Shown: positions 27,035-34,867 of the stretch, piece by piece
Position numbering within the stretch: position 1 is the first letter of the stretch
How the letters are laid out: each line of letters begins with the position of its first letter
Origin: JBBQWT01 sp038210375
GTDB lineage: Bacteria > Acidobacteriota > Terriglobia > Terriglobales > Acidobacteriaceae
Direction of reading: 5' to 3'
Assembly (NCBI GenBank): GCA_038210375.1
Contig: JBBQWT010000004.1
Span: forward strand, 111,036 to 175,035
DNA length: 64,000 bases
Program-made: the position numbers and the translations under genes
The notes under the pieces: model-generated
Database searches by the model: none
Seen by the model: only the letters and a program-made list of their open reading frames with translations
What the model was told of the DNA's origin: nothing

Positions 27035-27424
27035 ATGACTTACCCGGAAAAATATAAGTACACCAAAGAGCACGAGTGGGTGGAGGTCGCCGGCCAGACC
27101 GGCACAGTCGGCATCACTCACTATGCCCAGGAATCACTGGGCGACATCGTGTTCGTCGATCTGCCCAAAGTCGGCGCCGAAGTAAAGAAGGGCCAGAGCT
27201 TTGGTTCTATCGAATCGGTCAAGGCGGTCTCCGAGATATTTTCCCCGGTGTCGGGCAAAATCACCGCGGTCAACGACGAATTGAACACTGCGCCGGAAAA
27301 AATCAACAGCGACGCCCACAGCGCATGGCTGATCAAGGTCGCCCTGGCCGCCAACCAGGACGCTGCCGGCCTGATGTCGTCCGCCGACTACGAAAAATAT
27401 GTTGCGGAAGAAGGCGCCCACTAA
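27035..27424 (+). CDS. gcvH: Glycine cleavage H protein
   Basis: The lipoylated carrier that shuttles the aminomethyl group between P, T and L proteins. The 129 residues are the normal length, and the lipoyl-lysine motif SIESVKAVSEIFSPVSG is intact. ATG 27035 has GAGGAA about 9 nt upstream. It lies 37 bp after gcvT and 5 bp before gcvPA, clearly the same operon. No L protein (lpd) is in the window, so that subunit is shared or encoded elsewhere. Confidence 0.97.
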   Translation: MTYPEKYKYTKEHEWVEVAGQTGTVGITHYAQESLGDIVFVDLPKVGAEVKKGQSFGSIESVKAVSEIFSPVSGKITAVNDELNTAPEKINSDAHSAWLIKVALAANQDAAGLMSSADYEKYVAEEGAH

Positions 27425-27429
27425 CCAGC

Positions 27430-28800
27430 ATGCGTTATTTACCCAAATCCCCTGAAGACCGCAAGGCGATGATCGCGGAAATCGGCGTCAGCTCCATCGA
27501 TGACCTGTTCTCGCAAATACCGGGAGAATATCGCCTGCGGCGCGACCTGCGGATTCCGCGGGCCATGGCGGAATCGGAGATCGTCGATTTCTTTCGCCAG
27601 CGCGCGTCGGAAAACGCCGCGGGGTACGCGCTCTTTCTGGGTGCGGGCGCATACCACCATTACCGTCCGGTGATCATCGACTCGCTCATCTCACGCGGAG
27701 AATTTTTCACCGCCTACACGCCCTACCAGCCCGAAATATCGCAAGGCACCTTGCAGGTAATTTTTGAATTCCAGAGCATGATCTGCGAACTGACCGGTAT
27801 GGAGGTCGCCAACGCTTCGATGTACGACGGCTCCACCGGCGCCACCGAGGCCGCCATGATGGCCATGCGCCTCACCGGCCGCGACGCGGTGGTGGTGGCT
27901 AGCAGCGTGCACCCGGAATATCGCGAGGTGCTATCCACCTATGCGAAGTACCAGGGAGTAGCAATCGCGACCACCAAGTTCGGCGACGACGGCCGCGTGG
28001 ACCTGGCCGCCCTCGATGAAGCGGTCACCACCGAAACCGCTTGCGTGCTGGTGCAATCCCCCAATTTCTTTGGCGTGATTGAAGATGTCGCTGCCATCGC
28101 CGATATCGCCCACAAGAAAGGCGCGCTGCTGGTCGTATCCATCGCCGAAGGGGTTTCCCTGGGAGTGGTGAAGGCGCCGGTGGAGGCCGATATCGTTTCG
28201 CTGGAAGCCCAGTCCTTCGGCGTGCCGCTGAGTTTTGGCGGGCCCTACTGCGGAGTGATTGCCACTCGCGAAAAATTCGTGCGCCAGATTCCCGGCCGCC
28301 TGGTGGGAGAAACCAAAGATAAAAAAGGGCGGCGCGGGTACGTGCTGGCGTTGAGCACGCGCGAGCAGCATATCCGCCGTGAAAAAGCGACCAGCAACAT
28401 CTGCACCAACCAGGCGTTGCTGGCCACCGTGGCCACCGTGTTCCTCAGCACCTACGGGCGTGAGGGACTCAAGGAACTCGCTCAGCAAAACCTGGCCAAG
28501 GCCGCATACGCCGCATCCGTAATGGGGGTCAAAACCCAGGGCGCCGCTGAGTCGAAAAATGGCGCCGGCGCGGGAAAGGCCCGGGTGTTGTTTTCGGGCT
28601 CGCCGCGATTCAACGAGTTCGTGGTGCAGACCAGCGAAGACCCGCACCACATCAACCACCGCCTGCTGGAGAAGAAAATCGTCGGCGGATTCCCTCTACA
28701 GAAATTTTATCCTGAGCTGGGCAATGCGGCCTTGTGGTGCTGCACCGAGCTCAATACCAAAGAGCAGATCGATGCCGCCGCCCGGGAGGTGAACCCGTGA
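27430..28800 (+). CDS. gcvPA: Glycine dehydrogenase (decarboxylating) subunit 1
   Basis: The N-terminal half of the split P protein, which decarboxylates glycine and loads the aminomethyl group on GcvH. It has 456 residues and is of the two-subunit type found in many non-enteric bacteria. Landmarks are MRYLPKSPEDRKAMIAEIG at the start, FLGAGAYHHYRP, the TPYQPEISQGTLQ block and YDGSTGATEA. ATG 27430 is chosen; the longer frame from 27076 merely reads through gcvH. Its stop overlaps the GTG of gcvPB by 4 bp (GTGA). Confidence 0.96.
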   Translation: MRYLPKSPEDRKAMIAEIGVSSIDDLFSQIPGEYRLRRDLRIPRAMAESEIVDFFRQRASENAAGYALFLGAGAYHHYRPVIIDSLISRGEFFTAYTPYQPEISQGTLQVIFEFQSMICELTGMEVANASMYDGSTGATEAAMMAMRLTGRDAVVVASSVHPEYREVLSTYAKYQGVAIATTKFGDDGRVDLAALDEAVTTETACVLVQSPNFFGVIEDVAAIADIAHKKGALLVVSIAEGVSLGVVKAPVEADIVSLEAQSFGVPLSFGGPYCGVIATREKFVRQIPGRLVGETKDKKGRRGYVLALSTREQHIRREKATSNICTNQALLATVATVFLSTYGREGLKELAQQNLAKAAYAASVMGVKTQGAAESKNGAGAGKARVLFSGSPRFNEFVVQTSEDPHHINHRLLEKKIVGGFPLQKFYPELGNAALWCCTELNTKEQIDAAAREVNP

Positions 28801-30332
28801 GCGAGCGAGAGAATCCCGCAGCCAGCGATCAGATCAGAAAAGTGCGGCCCCACCCCAGCCAGAATGAAGGGCTGATTTTCGAGCGCTCTTCACCCGGCAA
28901 GGCGGCCTACATGCTGCCCCCGCTGGACGTGCCTGCGGTTGACCCCAGCGCCGCCTTGGGAAATTCTGCGCGCACCGAAGATGCACGGCTTCCCGAGGTG
29001 AGCGAATTTGAGATCATTCGCCACTTCACCCGCCTTTCCACTTGGAACTACGCGATCGATCTGGGCATGTACCCGCTGGGCAGTTGCACCATGAAGTACA
29101 ACGCGCGGGTCAATGAAGTGGTGGCGCGCCTCGATGGCCTGGCCAACGCGCATCCGTACCAGCCGCAAGAGGTATCGCAGGGCGCATTGCGCATCCTGCA
29201 GACGTTGAGCGAACAGCTCATCGAGATCACCGGCATGGACGCGATCACCCTGCAGCCCGCGGCCGGCGCCCAGGGCGAGCTGACCGGCATCCTGCTAATG
29301 CGGTCCTATCTTGAGGCGCAGGGAAACCCGCGAAAGAAAATCCTGGTGCCCGATTCCGCGCACGGCACCAACCCCGCTACCGCGGTCACCTGCGGCTACG
29401 CAGTGGAGAACCTCAAGTCCAACTCTTCGGGGATGGTGGATATTGAAGCCCTTACCCGGCAGATGAATGAAGATGTCGCCGGGTTAATGCTCACCAATCC
29501 CAATACCCTGGGCGTATTCGAGAGCGACATTCACAAGATCGCCGCCATCATTCACGAAAAAGGCGGACTGGTGTATATGGATGGCGCCAACATGAACGCG
29601 CTGGTAGGCAAAGCGCGGCCCGGGGATTTTGGCATCGACGTGATGCACATGAACCTGCACAAGACTTTTTCCACTCCGCACGGCGGAGGTGGACCGGGAT
29701 CGGGGCCGGTGGCCTGCAAGAAAATCCTCGAGCCCTTTCTTCCGGTTCCCGTGATCGTCACTCAGGCGGATGGATCGCTGGCATTCGATTACGATCGTCC
29801 GCAGGCGATTGGCCGGGTCCGTATGTACTACGGAAATTTCGGCATGCATGTGCGCGCCCTGGCGTATATCCAGGCCAACGGCCCCGACGGCTTGCGGCAG
29901 ACCACCGAAGATGCGGTGCTCAACGCCAATTACATTCGCAAGAAGCTTGAGGACGTGTACGAACTGCCTTTCAAAGCGCCCAGCATGCACGAGGTGGTGT
30001 TCAGCCACCGTCTGCAGGCCCCCAGAGGAGTGAAGACCGGCGACATCGCCAAGCGCCTCATGGATTACGGGTTTCATCCTTATACAACCGCGTTTCCCGC
30101 CATTGTGGCAGACCATGGCGCCATCATGATCGAGCCCACGGAAAGCGAGCCCAAGGAGGAGATCGACCTGTTCATCGCGGCCATGCGCAGCATCGCCCAG
30201 GAAGCCCAGGACAACCCCGAGATCATTCTCACCGCGCCCCACACCACCCGGGTCCTGCGCATGGATGAGACCACCGCCAACCGCAAACCGGTGCTGCGCT
30301 ACGCTCATCAGGCGAAAGTGCCGGCAGAATAG
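28797..30332 (+). CDS. gcvPB: Glycine dehydrogenase (decarboxylating) subunit 2
   Basis: The C-terminal, PLP-carrying half of the split P protein (511 residues). The Schiff-base lysine lies in HMNLHKTFSTPHGGGGPG (about residues 284-301). QPAAGAQGELTG and DSAHGTNPATA are further P-protein blocks. Translation starts at GTG 28797 inside the end of gcvPA, with GGGAGG about 9 nt upstream; the frame begins earlier at 28734 but has no site there. With GcvPA it forms the alpha2-beta2 P enzyme of the glycine cleavage system. Confidence 0.96.
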   Translation: MSERENPAASDQIRKVRPHPSQNEGLIFERSSPGKAAYMLPPLDVPAVDPSAALGNSARTEDARLPEVSEFEIIRHFTRLSTWNYAIDLGMYPLGSCTMKYNARVNEVVARLDGLANAHPYQPQEVSQGALRILQTLSEQLIEITGMDAITLQPAAGAQGELTGILLMRSYLEAQGNPRKKILVPDSAHGTNPATAVTCGYAVENLKSNSSGMVDIEALTRQMNEDVAGLMLTNPNTLGVFESDIHKIAAIIHEKGGLVYMDGANMNALVGKARPGDFGIDVMHMNLHKTFSTPHGGGGPGSGPVACKKILEPFLPVPVIVTQADGSLAFDYDRPQAIGRVRMYYGNFGMHVRALAYIQANGPDGLRQTTEDAVLNANYIRKKLEDVYELPFKAPSMHEVVFSHRLQAPRGVKTGDIAKRLMDYGFHPYTTAFPAIVADHGAIMIEPTESEPKEEIDLFIAAMRSIAQEAQDNPEIILTAPHTTRVLRMDETTANRKPVLRYAHQAKVPAE

Positions 30333-30348
30333 GGAAGCGCGTTCCCTT

Positions 30349-30609
30349 ATGTCAGTCTTCGAAGACAAGAAAGATGATCTGGAACGCTACGAGTTCATGA
30401 TGGGCGTTCCCCGCGGCCGCCTGGCGGTGACCATGGATACGCTCACCGACGCTTTGATCCTGGTGGGGCAGCACGGGGTGTATTGCCGCAGCAATAAAAA
30501 TCCCGCCAAACCCGCGATGGATATCGAGTTGGTCATGAAGTCGATCAACCAGGCCAAGGAGCTGGTGGGAACGGTGATGGAAGAATTGCGCAAGGAAAAA
30601 GAACAATAA
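30349..30609 (+). CDS. 86-residue protein of unknown function in the gcv operon
   Basis: A soluble protein that begins MSVFEDKKDDLERYEFMMG and ends in a charged helix (MEELRKEKEQ). The middle has short strands (GRLAVTMDTLTDALILVG) and one Cys (VYCRSN). It lies 16 bp after gcvPB and 21 bp before the DUF2911 gene, in the same direction. Its place in the operon hints at a glycine-cleavage accessory role, or it may simply travel with the operon. ATG 30349 is the natural start; the frame upstream only overlaps gcvPB. I recognise no family. Confidence 0.65.
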   Translation: MSVFEDKKDDLERYEFMMGVPRGRLAVTMDTLTDALILVGQHGVYCRSNKNPAKPAMDIELVMKSINQAKELVGTVMEELRKEKEQ

Positions 30610-30630
30610 AATAACCAGCGAGAGGGAATC

Positions 30631-31215
30631 ATGAAAATGAATTGGAAAAATGCATTGCGAGGTCTATTGCTGTGTGCGCTGGTGGTAGCGGGAATGAACA
30701 GTCAATCCGCGGCGCAAACCGTCACCATGGAGCCGGGGGCGGTGAAAAGCCCCAAGCCTCCGTTGAAGAGCCCGCGCGGTTCCGCCGATGTGACCCTTGA
30801 CGGCAAGAAAATCACCGTCGATTACGGCCGGCCGTACATGCGCGGCCGCAAAATCATGGGAGGCCTCGTGCCCTACGGCCAGGTCTGGCGCACCGGCGCC
30901 AACGCCGCTACCGGTTTCGTCACCGCGACTGACATCACGGTCGGCGGGGTGGCGGTTCCCAAAGGCTCTTACACCCTCTATACCCTGCCGACCGCGGATG
31001 GATGGAAGCTGATCATCAACAAGCAGACCGGGCAGTGGGGAACCGAGTACGACCAAACTAAAGACCTGGCCCGCATCGATATGAAGAAAGAGAAGCTGAA
31101 CGCAACTCTCGATCAGTTCACCATTTCGTTCGACAGGAAGGGTGACGACAAGGCAGAGATGATTTTCGACTGGGAGAACACGCGGATTTCCGTGCCCATC
31201 GCGGTGAAGAAGTAA
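30631..31215 (+). CDS. DUF2911-domain exported protein
   Basis: A 194-residue protein with a signal peptide (LRGLLLCALVVAGMNSQSAA, cut after SAA) and a DUF2911 domain. Its conserved blocks are visible: VDYGRPYMRGRKIMGGLVPYGQVWRTGAN and the PKGSYTLYTLP strand pair, then WELIINKQTGQWG-like sequence (here WKLIINKQTGQWG). Proteins of this family are common exported proteins of Acidobacteriota and Bacteroidota; their biochemical role is unknown. An AGAGGGA site lies upstream of ATG 30631. It ends the gcv operon region and may be a read-through passenger. Confidence 0.85.
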   Translation: MKMNWKNALRGLLLCALVVAGMNSQSAAQTVTMEPGAVKSPKPPLKSPRGSADVTLDGKKITVDYGRPYMRGRKIMGGLVPYGQVWRTGANAATGFVTATDITVGGVAVPKGSYTLYTLPTADGWKLIINKQTGQWGTEYDQTKDLARIDMKKEKLNATLDQFTISFDRKGDDKAEMIFDWENTRISVPIAVKK

Positions 31216-31374
31216 TTCAGCAGGCTGAAGCCTGGTGCTCCCACCCGAAGAGCAAGAACGCTTCTTCGCCCTCTGATTTCGTTAAGGAGATGACTGCTAA
31301 GAAGCCGATCTAGAGTAATTCCACCGGGGAATTTCCCTCAACACAATGTGGAGACGCGCGCCCGCACACCTTCG

Positions 31375-31791
31375 TCAGCGTGAGAGGTTCACTGAGATTG
31401 CCAGCGCCTCCTCGCAGCTCTCGGCCTCTCCCTGCGCCACCAGGCACGCGTCACGAAATTGCAGTACCCGGTAGCATCCATCCCCATAAATCACTTGCAC
31501 GCTGAAAGCGCTGAGGCCAACTGGGTAGTATGCCAACTGGCTGCCGCCTGCATCGCTCACCAGGGTGGCAAGATCGGGCCAGTAGCCTTGCAGGTTCCAC
31601 TCGTCGGCGGGAATCGACCTCGGGAATGCCGCCAGACGGCTGCCCAGGTGCGGATGCCATCCGGCGGAAAAGTATTCGAGACGGGGCAGATTGACTGCGG
31701 GTGGATGCGGGCAGTCCGATGCGCTGGGAAAATCTGATAAGGGAACCGCAGTGACCGCGGGATGGAACGAGTTCAGTTCGAATGCTTGCAT
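31375..31791 (-). CDS. Hypothetical protein behind a riboswitch-like leader
   Basis: A 138-residue protein I do not recognise. It is acidic and rich in Pro, Ser and aromatics, with no signal peptide or TM helix. It has a repeated hydrophobic-strand look (YWPDLATLV, SQLAYYPVGLSAFSVQVIYG, CYRVLQFRDACLVAQ). ATG 31791 has AGGAG about 10 nt upstream; the longer frame to 31851 overlaps the terminator of its own leader and is rejected. Its mRNA starts with a SAM-clan aptamer-like structure and an intrinsic terminator, so it should be controlled by attenuation. A gene under such control would normally act in methionine, SAM or one-carbon metabolism; here the product gives no hint. Confidence 0.6.
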   Translation of the reverse strand: MQAFELNSFHPAVTAVPLSDFPSASDCPHPPAVNLPRLEYFSAGWHPHLGSRLAAFPRSIPADEWNLQGYWPDLATLVSDAGGSQLAYYPVGLSAFSVQVIYGDGCYRVLQFRDACLVAQGEAESCEEALAISVNLSR

Positions 31792-31831
31792 GATGCATGC
31801 TCCTCCGGTAATTGGCATGCACCAGGAGCCG

Positions 31832-31873
31832 AAAACCAAAAAGACCGCCAAATAGGAAAACCATCAGGCGGTC
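31832..31873 (-). terminator. Intrinsic terminator in the leader of the unknown gene
   Basis: On the minus strand, GACCGCC and GGCGGTC (31873-31867 and 31849-31843) form a perfect 7-bp stem with a 17-nt loop, followed by a T-rich run (TTTTTGGTTTT). It lies between the riboswitch-like aptamer and the gene's ribosome site. That is where an expression platform should be. Confidence 0.8.
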
Positions 31874-31914
31874 GAAACTTTCTTCGGGGAGACTTTTTTT
31901 CAGAAAAACTGCTT

Positions 31915-31998
31915 CTGCTCATCGAGCTTTCGCTCAAGGCACCGTGGCGTCTCCTGCCCCGGTTGCCGGACCCTCTCGGGTCTCTCCTGATGTGAATG
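31915..31998 (-). promoter_or_regulatory. SAM-clan (SAM-I/SAM-IV-like) riboswitch aptamer
   Basis: Reading the minus strand, ATCAGGAG is followed by a P2-like hairpin GACCC-GAGA-GGGTC, then the conserved CGGCAACC. A short stem with GGAGAC in its loop comes next, then GGTGCC, a hairpin GAGC-GAAA-GCTC, and GATGAG closing on CATC. The order and the CGGCAACC/GGTGCC/GATGA words match the S-box clan. The plain P2, without the kink-turn internal loop, resembles the SAM-IV or SAM-I/IV type. GTCTCC just downstream could pair with the GGAGAC loop as an alternative fold. The ligand is inferred. Confidence 0.65.
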
Positions 31999-31999
31999 C

Positions 32000-32029
32000 A
32001 ATGTATCACGCCGGGGAGTTGGGCTGCAA
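32000..32029 (-). promoter_or_regulatory. Candidate promoter of the riboswitch transcript
   Basis: On the minus strand, TTGCAG (32029-32024) and TACATT (32005-32000) are spaced by 18 nt, directly upstream of the aptamer. The match is moderate. Transcription from here would include the full aptamer. Confidence 0.4.
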
Positions 32030-32136
32030 ATCCGGGACGAACACAGGGGTTGAGAAGTACAGCCGATCCCGCCACAGGCAGCATTCTGGCCGATACAATA
32101 GTTGTGAAACTGTTCCGCGTAATCCAACACCCCGAG

Positions 32137-33219
32137 ATGATTACCCAGGCGCTGCAGAAAATTATCGATCGCCGTGAATCACTTACCCGCGAGGAGGCCC
32201 GCGCGGTCATGGGTGAAGTTCTCTCCGGGGGAGCCAGCCAATCCCAGATCTGCTCGCTGCTGGTGGCTTTGCGCATGAAGGAAGAGACGGTCGAAGAGAT
32301 CGTGGGATTTGCCGAAGCCATTCGCGCGGCGGCTGCACCCCTGCCGGATGCGGACGGCGCCGGGTCGCGGCGTTCTCGAAACGCTGATCCCGCCGCTCTC
32401 GATGTGAGCGGCACCGAGCGCGATGCCTTGGTGGATACCTGCGGTACCGGCGGCGATTCCAGCAATACTTTTAATATTTCCACCTTGAGCGCACTGATCG
32501 TTGCCGGGGCGGGCGTGCGCGTCGCCAAGCATGGCAACCGCAGCGTGACCTCGAAATGCGGCTCGGCGGACGTGATGGAAGCGCTGGGCGTCAAGATCGA
32601 TATGCCGTGGGCGCGCACCGCCGAATGTCTGCGCGAAGTCGGTATTGCGTTTTTGTTTGCTCCCGCGATCCACACTGCCATGCGGCACGTGCAGCCCGCG
32701 CGCAAAGAATTGCGGCTGCGGACAGTGTTTAACTTGCTGGGACCCCTGACCAACCCGGTAGGAGCATCCGCGCAAGTGGTGGGTGTTTATTCCGAGGCCC
32801 TGGTCCCCAAGCTGGCTGAAGTTTTTGTGCGTCTGGGTGTGAAGCGCGCCCTGGTGGTGCATGGGCATGACGGGCTCGATGAGATTACGATCAGCGGGCC
32901 CTCCACGGTGGGCGAAGTGCGCGACGGAGCGGTGAAGGTCTACCAGGTGGCGCCGGAAGATTTTGGCATTGGCCGGGCGCCGCTCGACGAAATCAGCGGA
33001 GGGGACGCGCCCACCAACGCCGCGCTCATTGGCGAGGTGCTCGACGGACAGAAATCAGCGCGCCGCGATGTGGGATTGATGAACGCCTGTGCCGCTCTGT
33101 TTGCCGCCGGCGAATCGGCTTCGCTCACCGGGGCGATGAAAAGCGCCAGCCATTCGCTCGATTCCGGCAGCGCGCGCCATAAGCTCCAGGCGCTGGCACA
33201 ATTTACCCATCGATATTAA
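32137..33219 (+). CDS. trpD: Anthranilate phosphoribosyltransferase
   Basis: Joins anthranilate and PRPP to phosphoribosyl-anthranilate, the second step of the tryptophan branch. The 360 residues contain the PRPP-binding DTCGTGGDSSNTFNIST and the KHGNRSVTSKCGSADV block, with normal length. ATG 32137 aligns with family N-termini (MITQALQKIIDRRESLTREEA); GTG 32104 is an alternative start with no better ribosome site. The extra loop at about 65-90 (DADGAGSRRSRNADPAALD) is an insertion compared with typical enzymes. It is divergent from the riboswitch gene, and no other trp biosynthetic gene lies here. Confidence 0.95.
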   Translation: MITQALQKIIDRRESLTREEARAVMGEVLSGGASQSQICSLLVALRMKEETVEEIVGFAEAIRAAAAPLPDADGAGSRRSRNADPAALDVSGTERDALVDTCGTGGDSSNTFNISTLSALIVAGAGVRVAKHGNRSVTSKCGSADVMEALGVKIDMPWARTAECLREVGIAFLFAPAIHTAMRHVQPARKELRLRTVFNLLGPLTNPVGASAQVVGVYSEALVPKLAEVFVRLGVKRALVVHGHDGLDEITISGPSTVGEVRDGAVKVYQVAPEDFGIGRAPLDEISGGDAPTNAALIGEVLDGQKSARRDVGLMNACAALFAAGESASLTGAMKSASHSLDSGSARHKLQALAQFTHRY

Positions 33220-33248
33220 ATTTGCTTGATTGAACCGAGGAGGACGCC

Positions 33249-34109
33249 ATGGCGCCCCGCACCGAATACAGGAAATTAGAGCCGCTGCCCCAGGCGGAAT
33301 CGGCTTTCGAGCTATGGATCCAGTGGCTGGACGAGCAGTTTACCCAGCACCCGGATGCTGAAACCCGCAGCGAGATCGTGCGCGACGTGCTTTTTTCGCT
33401 CTACACCGGGCGGCCGCCCGAAGAAGCCAGGCTGGCTGAGAAGCCCGGCGCCACTGCAGCGCAGGTCATGATGCATAACTTTGACCCGCGCAACGCCACC
33501 CTCGAACCCGAGCATTACGGAGACGTCGATGCCGGGAAATATGCGGTGCGAAAACCCCTGATCTGGTTCTGGATGATGTATGACCGTTCGCCGGTAGGGT
33601 TAAACCATGCTCTGGGTTATAAAGTGAGGGCCATGGTGGCGCGGCACGTGCTCAAACACCTGGGCAAGAACGTAAAGATCTTTCACGGGGTGGAAATTTC
33701 GTTCGGTTACAACCTGACCATTGAAGACAACTGCGTGATCCATAAGTATGTGTTGCTCGATGACCGCGGGGAGATCGTAATCCGCGAAGGCTCATCCATT
33801 TCCGACTACGCGAACATCTACTCCCACGCGCACGACCTGAACGATGGCATGATCATTACCAACCAGCGCACCGAAGTGGGACCGCGCGCGCGCGTGACGT
33901 ACCACGCCACGGTTTTAAGCGGGGTTACGGTTGGGGAGCACGCGATCGTCGGATCCATGGGAGTGGCGTCAAAGAATGTCGAGGCCTTCCACGTGGTAGC
34001 GGGAATCCCCGCCAAAACGGTGAAGATCAAAACCATCGCGCCCCAGGAAATCAGGGATAAAACTGCCGCGCCGGCGGGCGTCGAGGCGCCTGCCATTGGC
34101 GAGGGCTAG
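33249..34109 (+). CDS. Hexapeptide-repeat (left-handed beta-helix) acyltransferase
   Basis: A 286-residue protein whose C-terminal half (about 135-265) is a LbH domain of imperfect hexapeptide turns (KIFHGVEISFGYNLTIEDNCVIHKYVLLDD, then VTVGEHAIVGSMGVASKNVEAFHVVAGIPAKTVK). The His of YSHAHDLN is a likely catalytic-type residue. The N-terminal 130 residues are helical and unfamiliar. Such enzymes acetylate or acylate sugars or amino sugars; the substrate cannot be inferred. ATG 33249 has GAGGAGG about 6 nt before it. It lies 29 bp after trpD on the same strand. Confidence 0.8.
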   Translation: MAPRTEYRKLEPLPQAESAFELWIQWLDEQFTQHPDAETRSEIVRDVLFSLYTGRPPEEARLAEKPGATAAQVMMHNFDPRNATLEPEHYGDVDAGKYAVRKPLIWFWMMYDRSPVGLNHALGYKVRAMVARHVLKHLGKNVKIFHGVEISFGYNLTIEDNCVIHKYVLLDDRGEIVIREGSSISDYANIYSHAHDLNDGMIITNQRTEVGPRARVTYHATVLSGVTVGEHAIVGSMGVASKNVEAFHVVAGIPAKTVKIKTIAPQEIRDKTAAPAGVEAPAIGEG

Positions 34110-34168
34110 AACACCCCGGCGGCAAGCCAAAATTGCGCCGCAGCCAATCCAGACGCTCGTAAAGTGCG

Positions 34169-34177
34169 TGTTAACAT
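34169..34177 (+). promoter_or_regulatory. Candidate extended -10 before the site-2 protease gene
   Basis: TGTTAACAT ends 9 nt before the ATG at 34187, so initiation here would give a nearly leaderless mRNA. The surrounding 16 nt differ by one base from the sequence before gcvT (25775-25790). No good -35 is visible. Confidence 0.3.
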
Positions 34178-34186
34178 TGAAGCTGG

Positions 34187-34867
34187 ATGACGCTTGAACA
34201 CGTAGATATTTTCTTCCAAATCATCGTATTTTTATTCGCTATCAGCGTGCATGAGTCGGCGCACGCGTGGACCGCCCTGCGCCGCGGCGACGCTACGGCA
34301 TACATGCTCGGCCGGGTGACGCTTAATCCCCTGAAGCATATAGATCCCATCGGCACCGTTCTGCTGCCGGCGCTGGCGTTGTTCACCCACTTGCCCTTGA
34401 TTGGCTGGGCCAAGCCCACCCCGGTCAATACCCGAAATTTCAAGAACCTGGTGCTGGATGACGTACTGACCAGCGTCGCCGGACCGGTGAGCAATTTTTT
34501 ACTGGCCACCATCGCCACCCTATTGCTCCTGGCTATTTCACTCGTCTCCCCCATCGGGAAAGAAATGGTGAGAAACATTACCCAGAACACGATCACCGAC
34601 AGCGCATCCATGCTCATGCCTTTCGTCATGATTCTTTATGACGCCATGATCATCAACGTGCTGCTGGGCCTGTTCAACCTGATTCCCATTCCTCCCTTGG
34701 ATGGCAGCCACGTTCTGCGCCATTTCCTGCCGATGGGTGCACAGAAAGCCTATGACTCGGTGGGAATATTCGGCCTGCTGCTCCTGTTCACGGTCGGCCG
34801 GTGGCTGCTGCGCTTCATGATGGATCCCATCGTCAACACTATCAACGCCGTGCTAACGAGTTTTTGA
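34187..34867 (+). CDS. Site-2 protease family (M50) membrane protein
   Basis: A 226-residue polytopic protein with the zinc motif HESAH (about 18-22) in the first helix region and the downstream NLIPIPPLDG motif (about 164-173), where Asp is the third zinc ligand. About five hydrophobic segments. Short M50 proteins of this kind (RseP-like core without PDZ) are common next to trpS-scpA-scpB in Gram-positive and acidobacterial genomes; their substrate is unknown. The TGA stop and the ATG of trpS share one base (TGATG), so the two are coupled. Confidence 0.88.
   Translation: MTLEHVDIFFQIIVFLFAISVHESAHAWTALRRGDATAYMLGRVTLNPLKHIDPIGTVLLPALALFTHLPLIGWAKPTPVNTRNFKNLVLDDVLTSVAGPVSNFLLATIATLLLLAISLVSPIGKEMVRNITQNTITDSASMLMPFVMILYDAMIINVLLGLFNLIPIPPLDGSHVLRHFLPMGAQKAYDSVGIFGLLLLFTVGRWLLRFMMDPIVNTINAVLTSF

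Noticed and set aside
31773..32753. 326-residue minus-strand frame across the riboswitch and trpD
   Set aside because: It overlaps trpD in antisense, has no motif, and would run through the terminator and aptamer; the true minus-strand gene starts at 31791.
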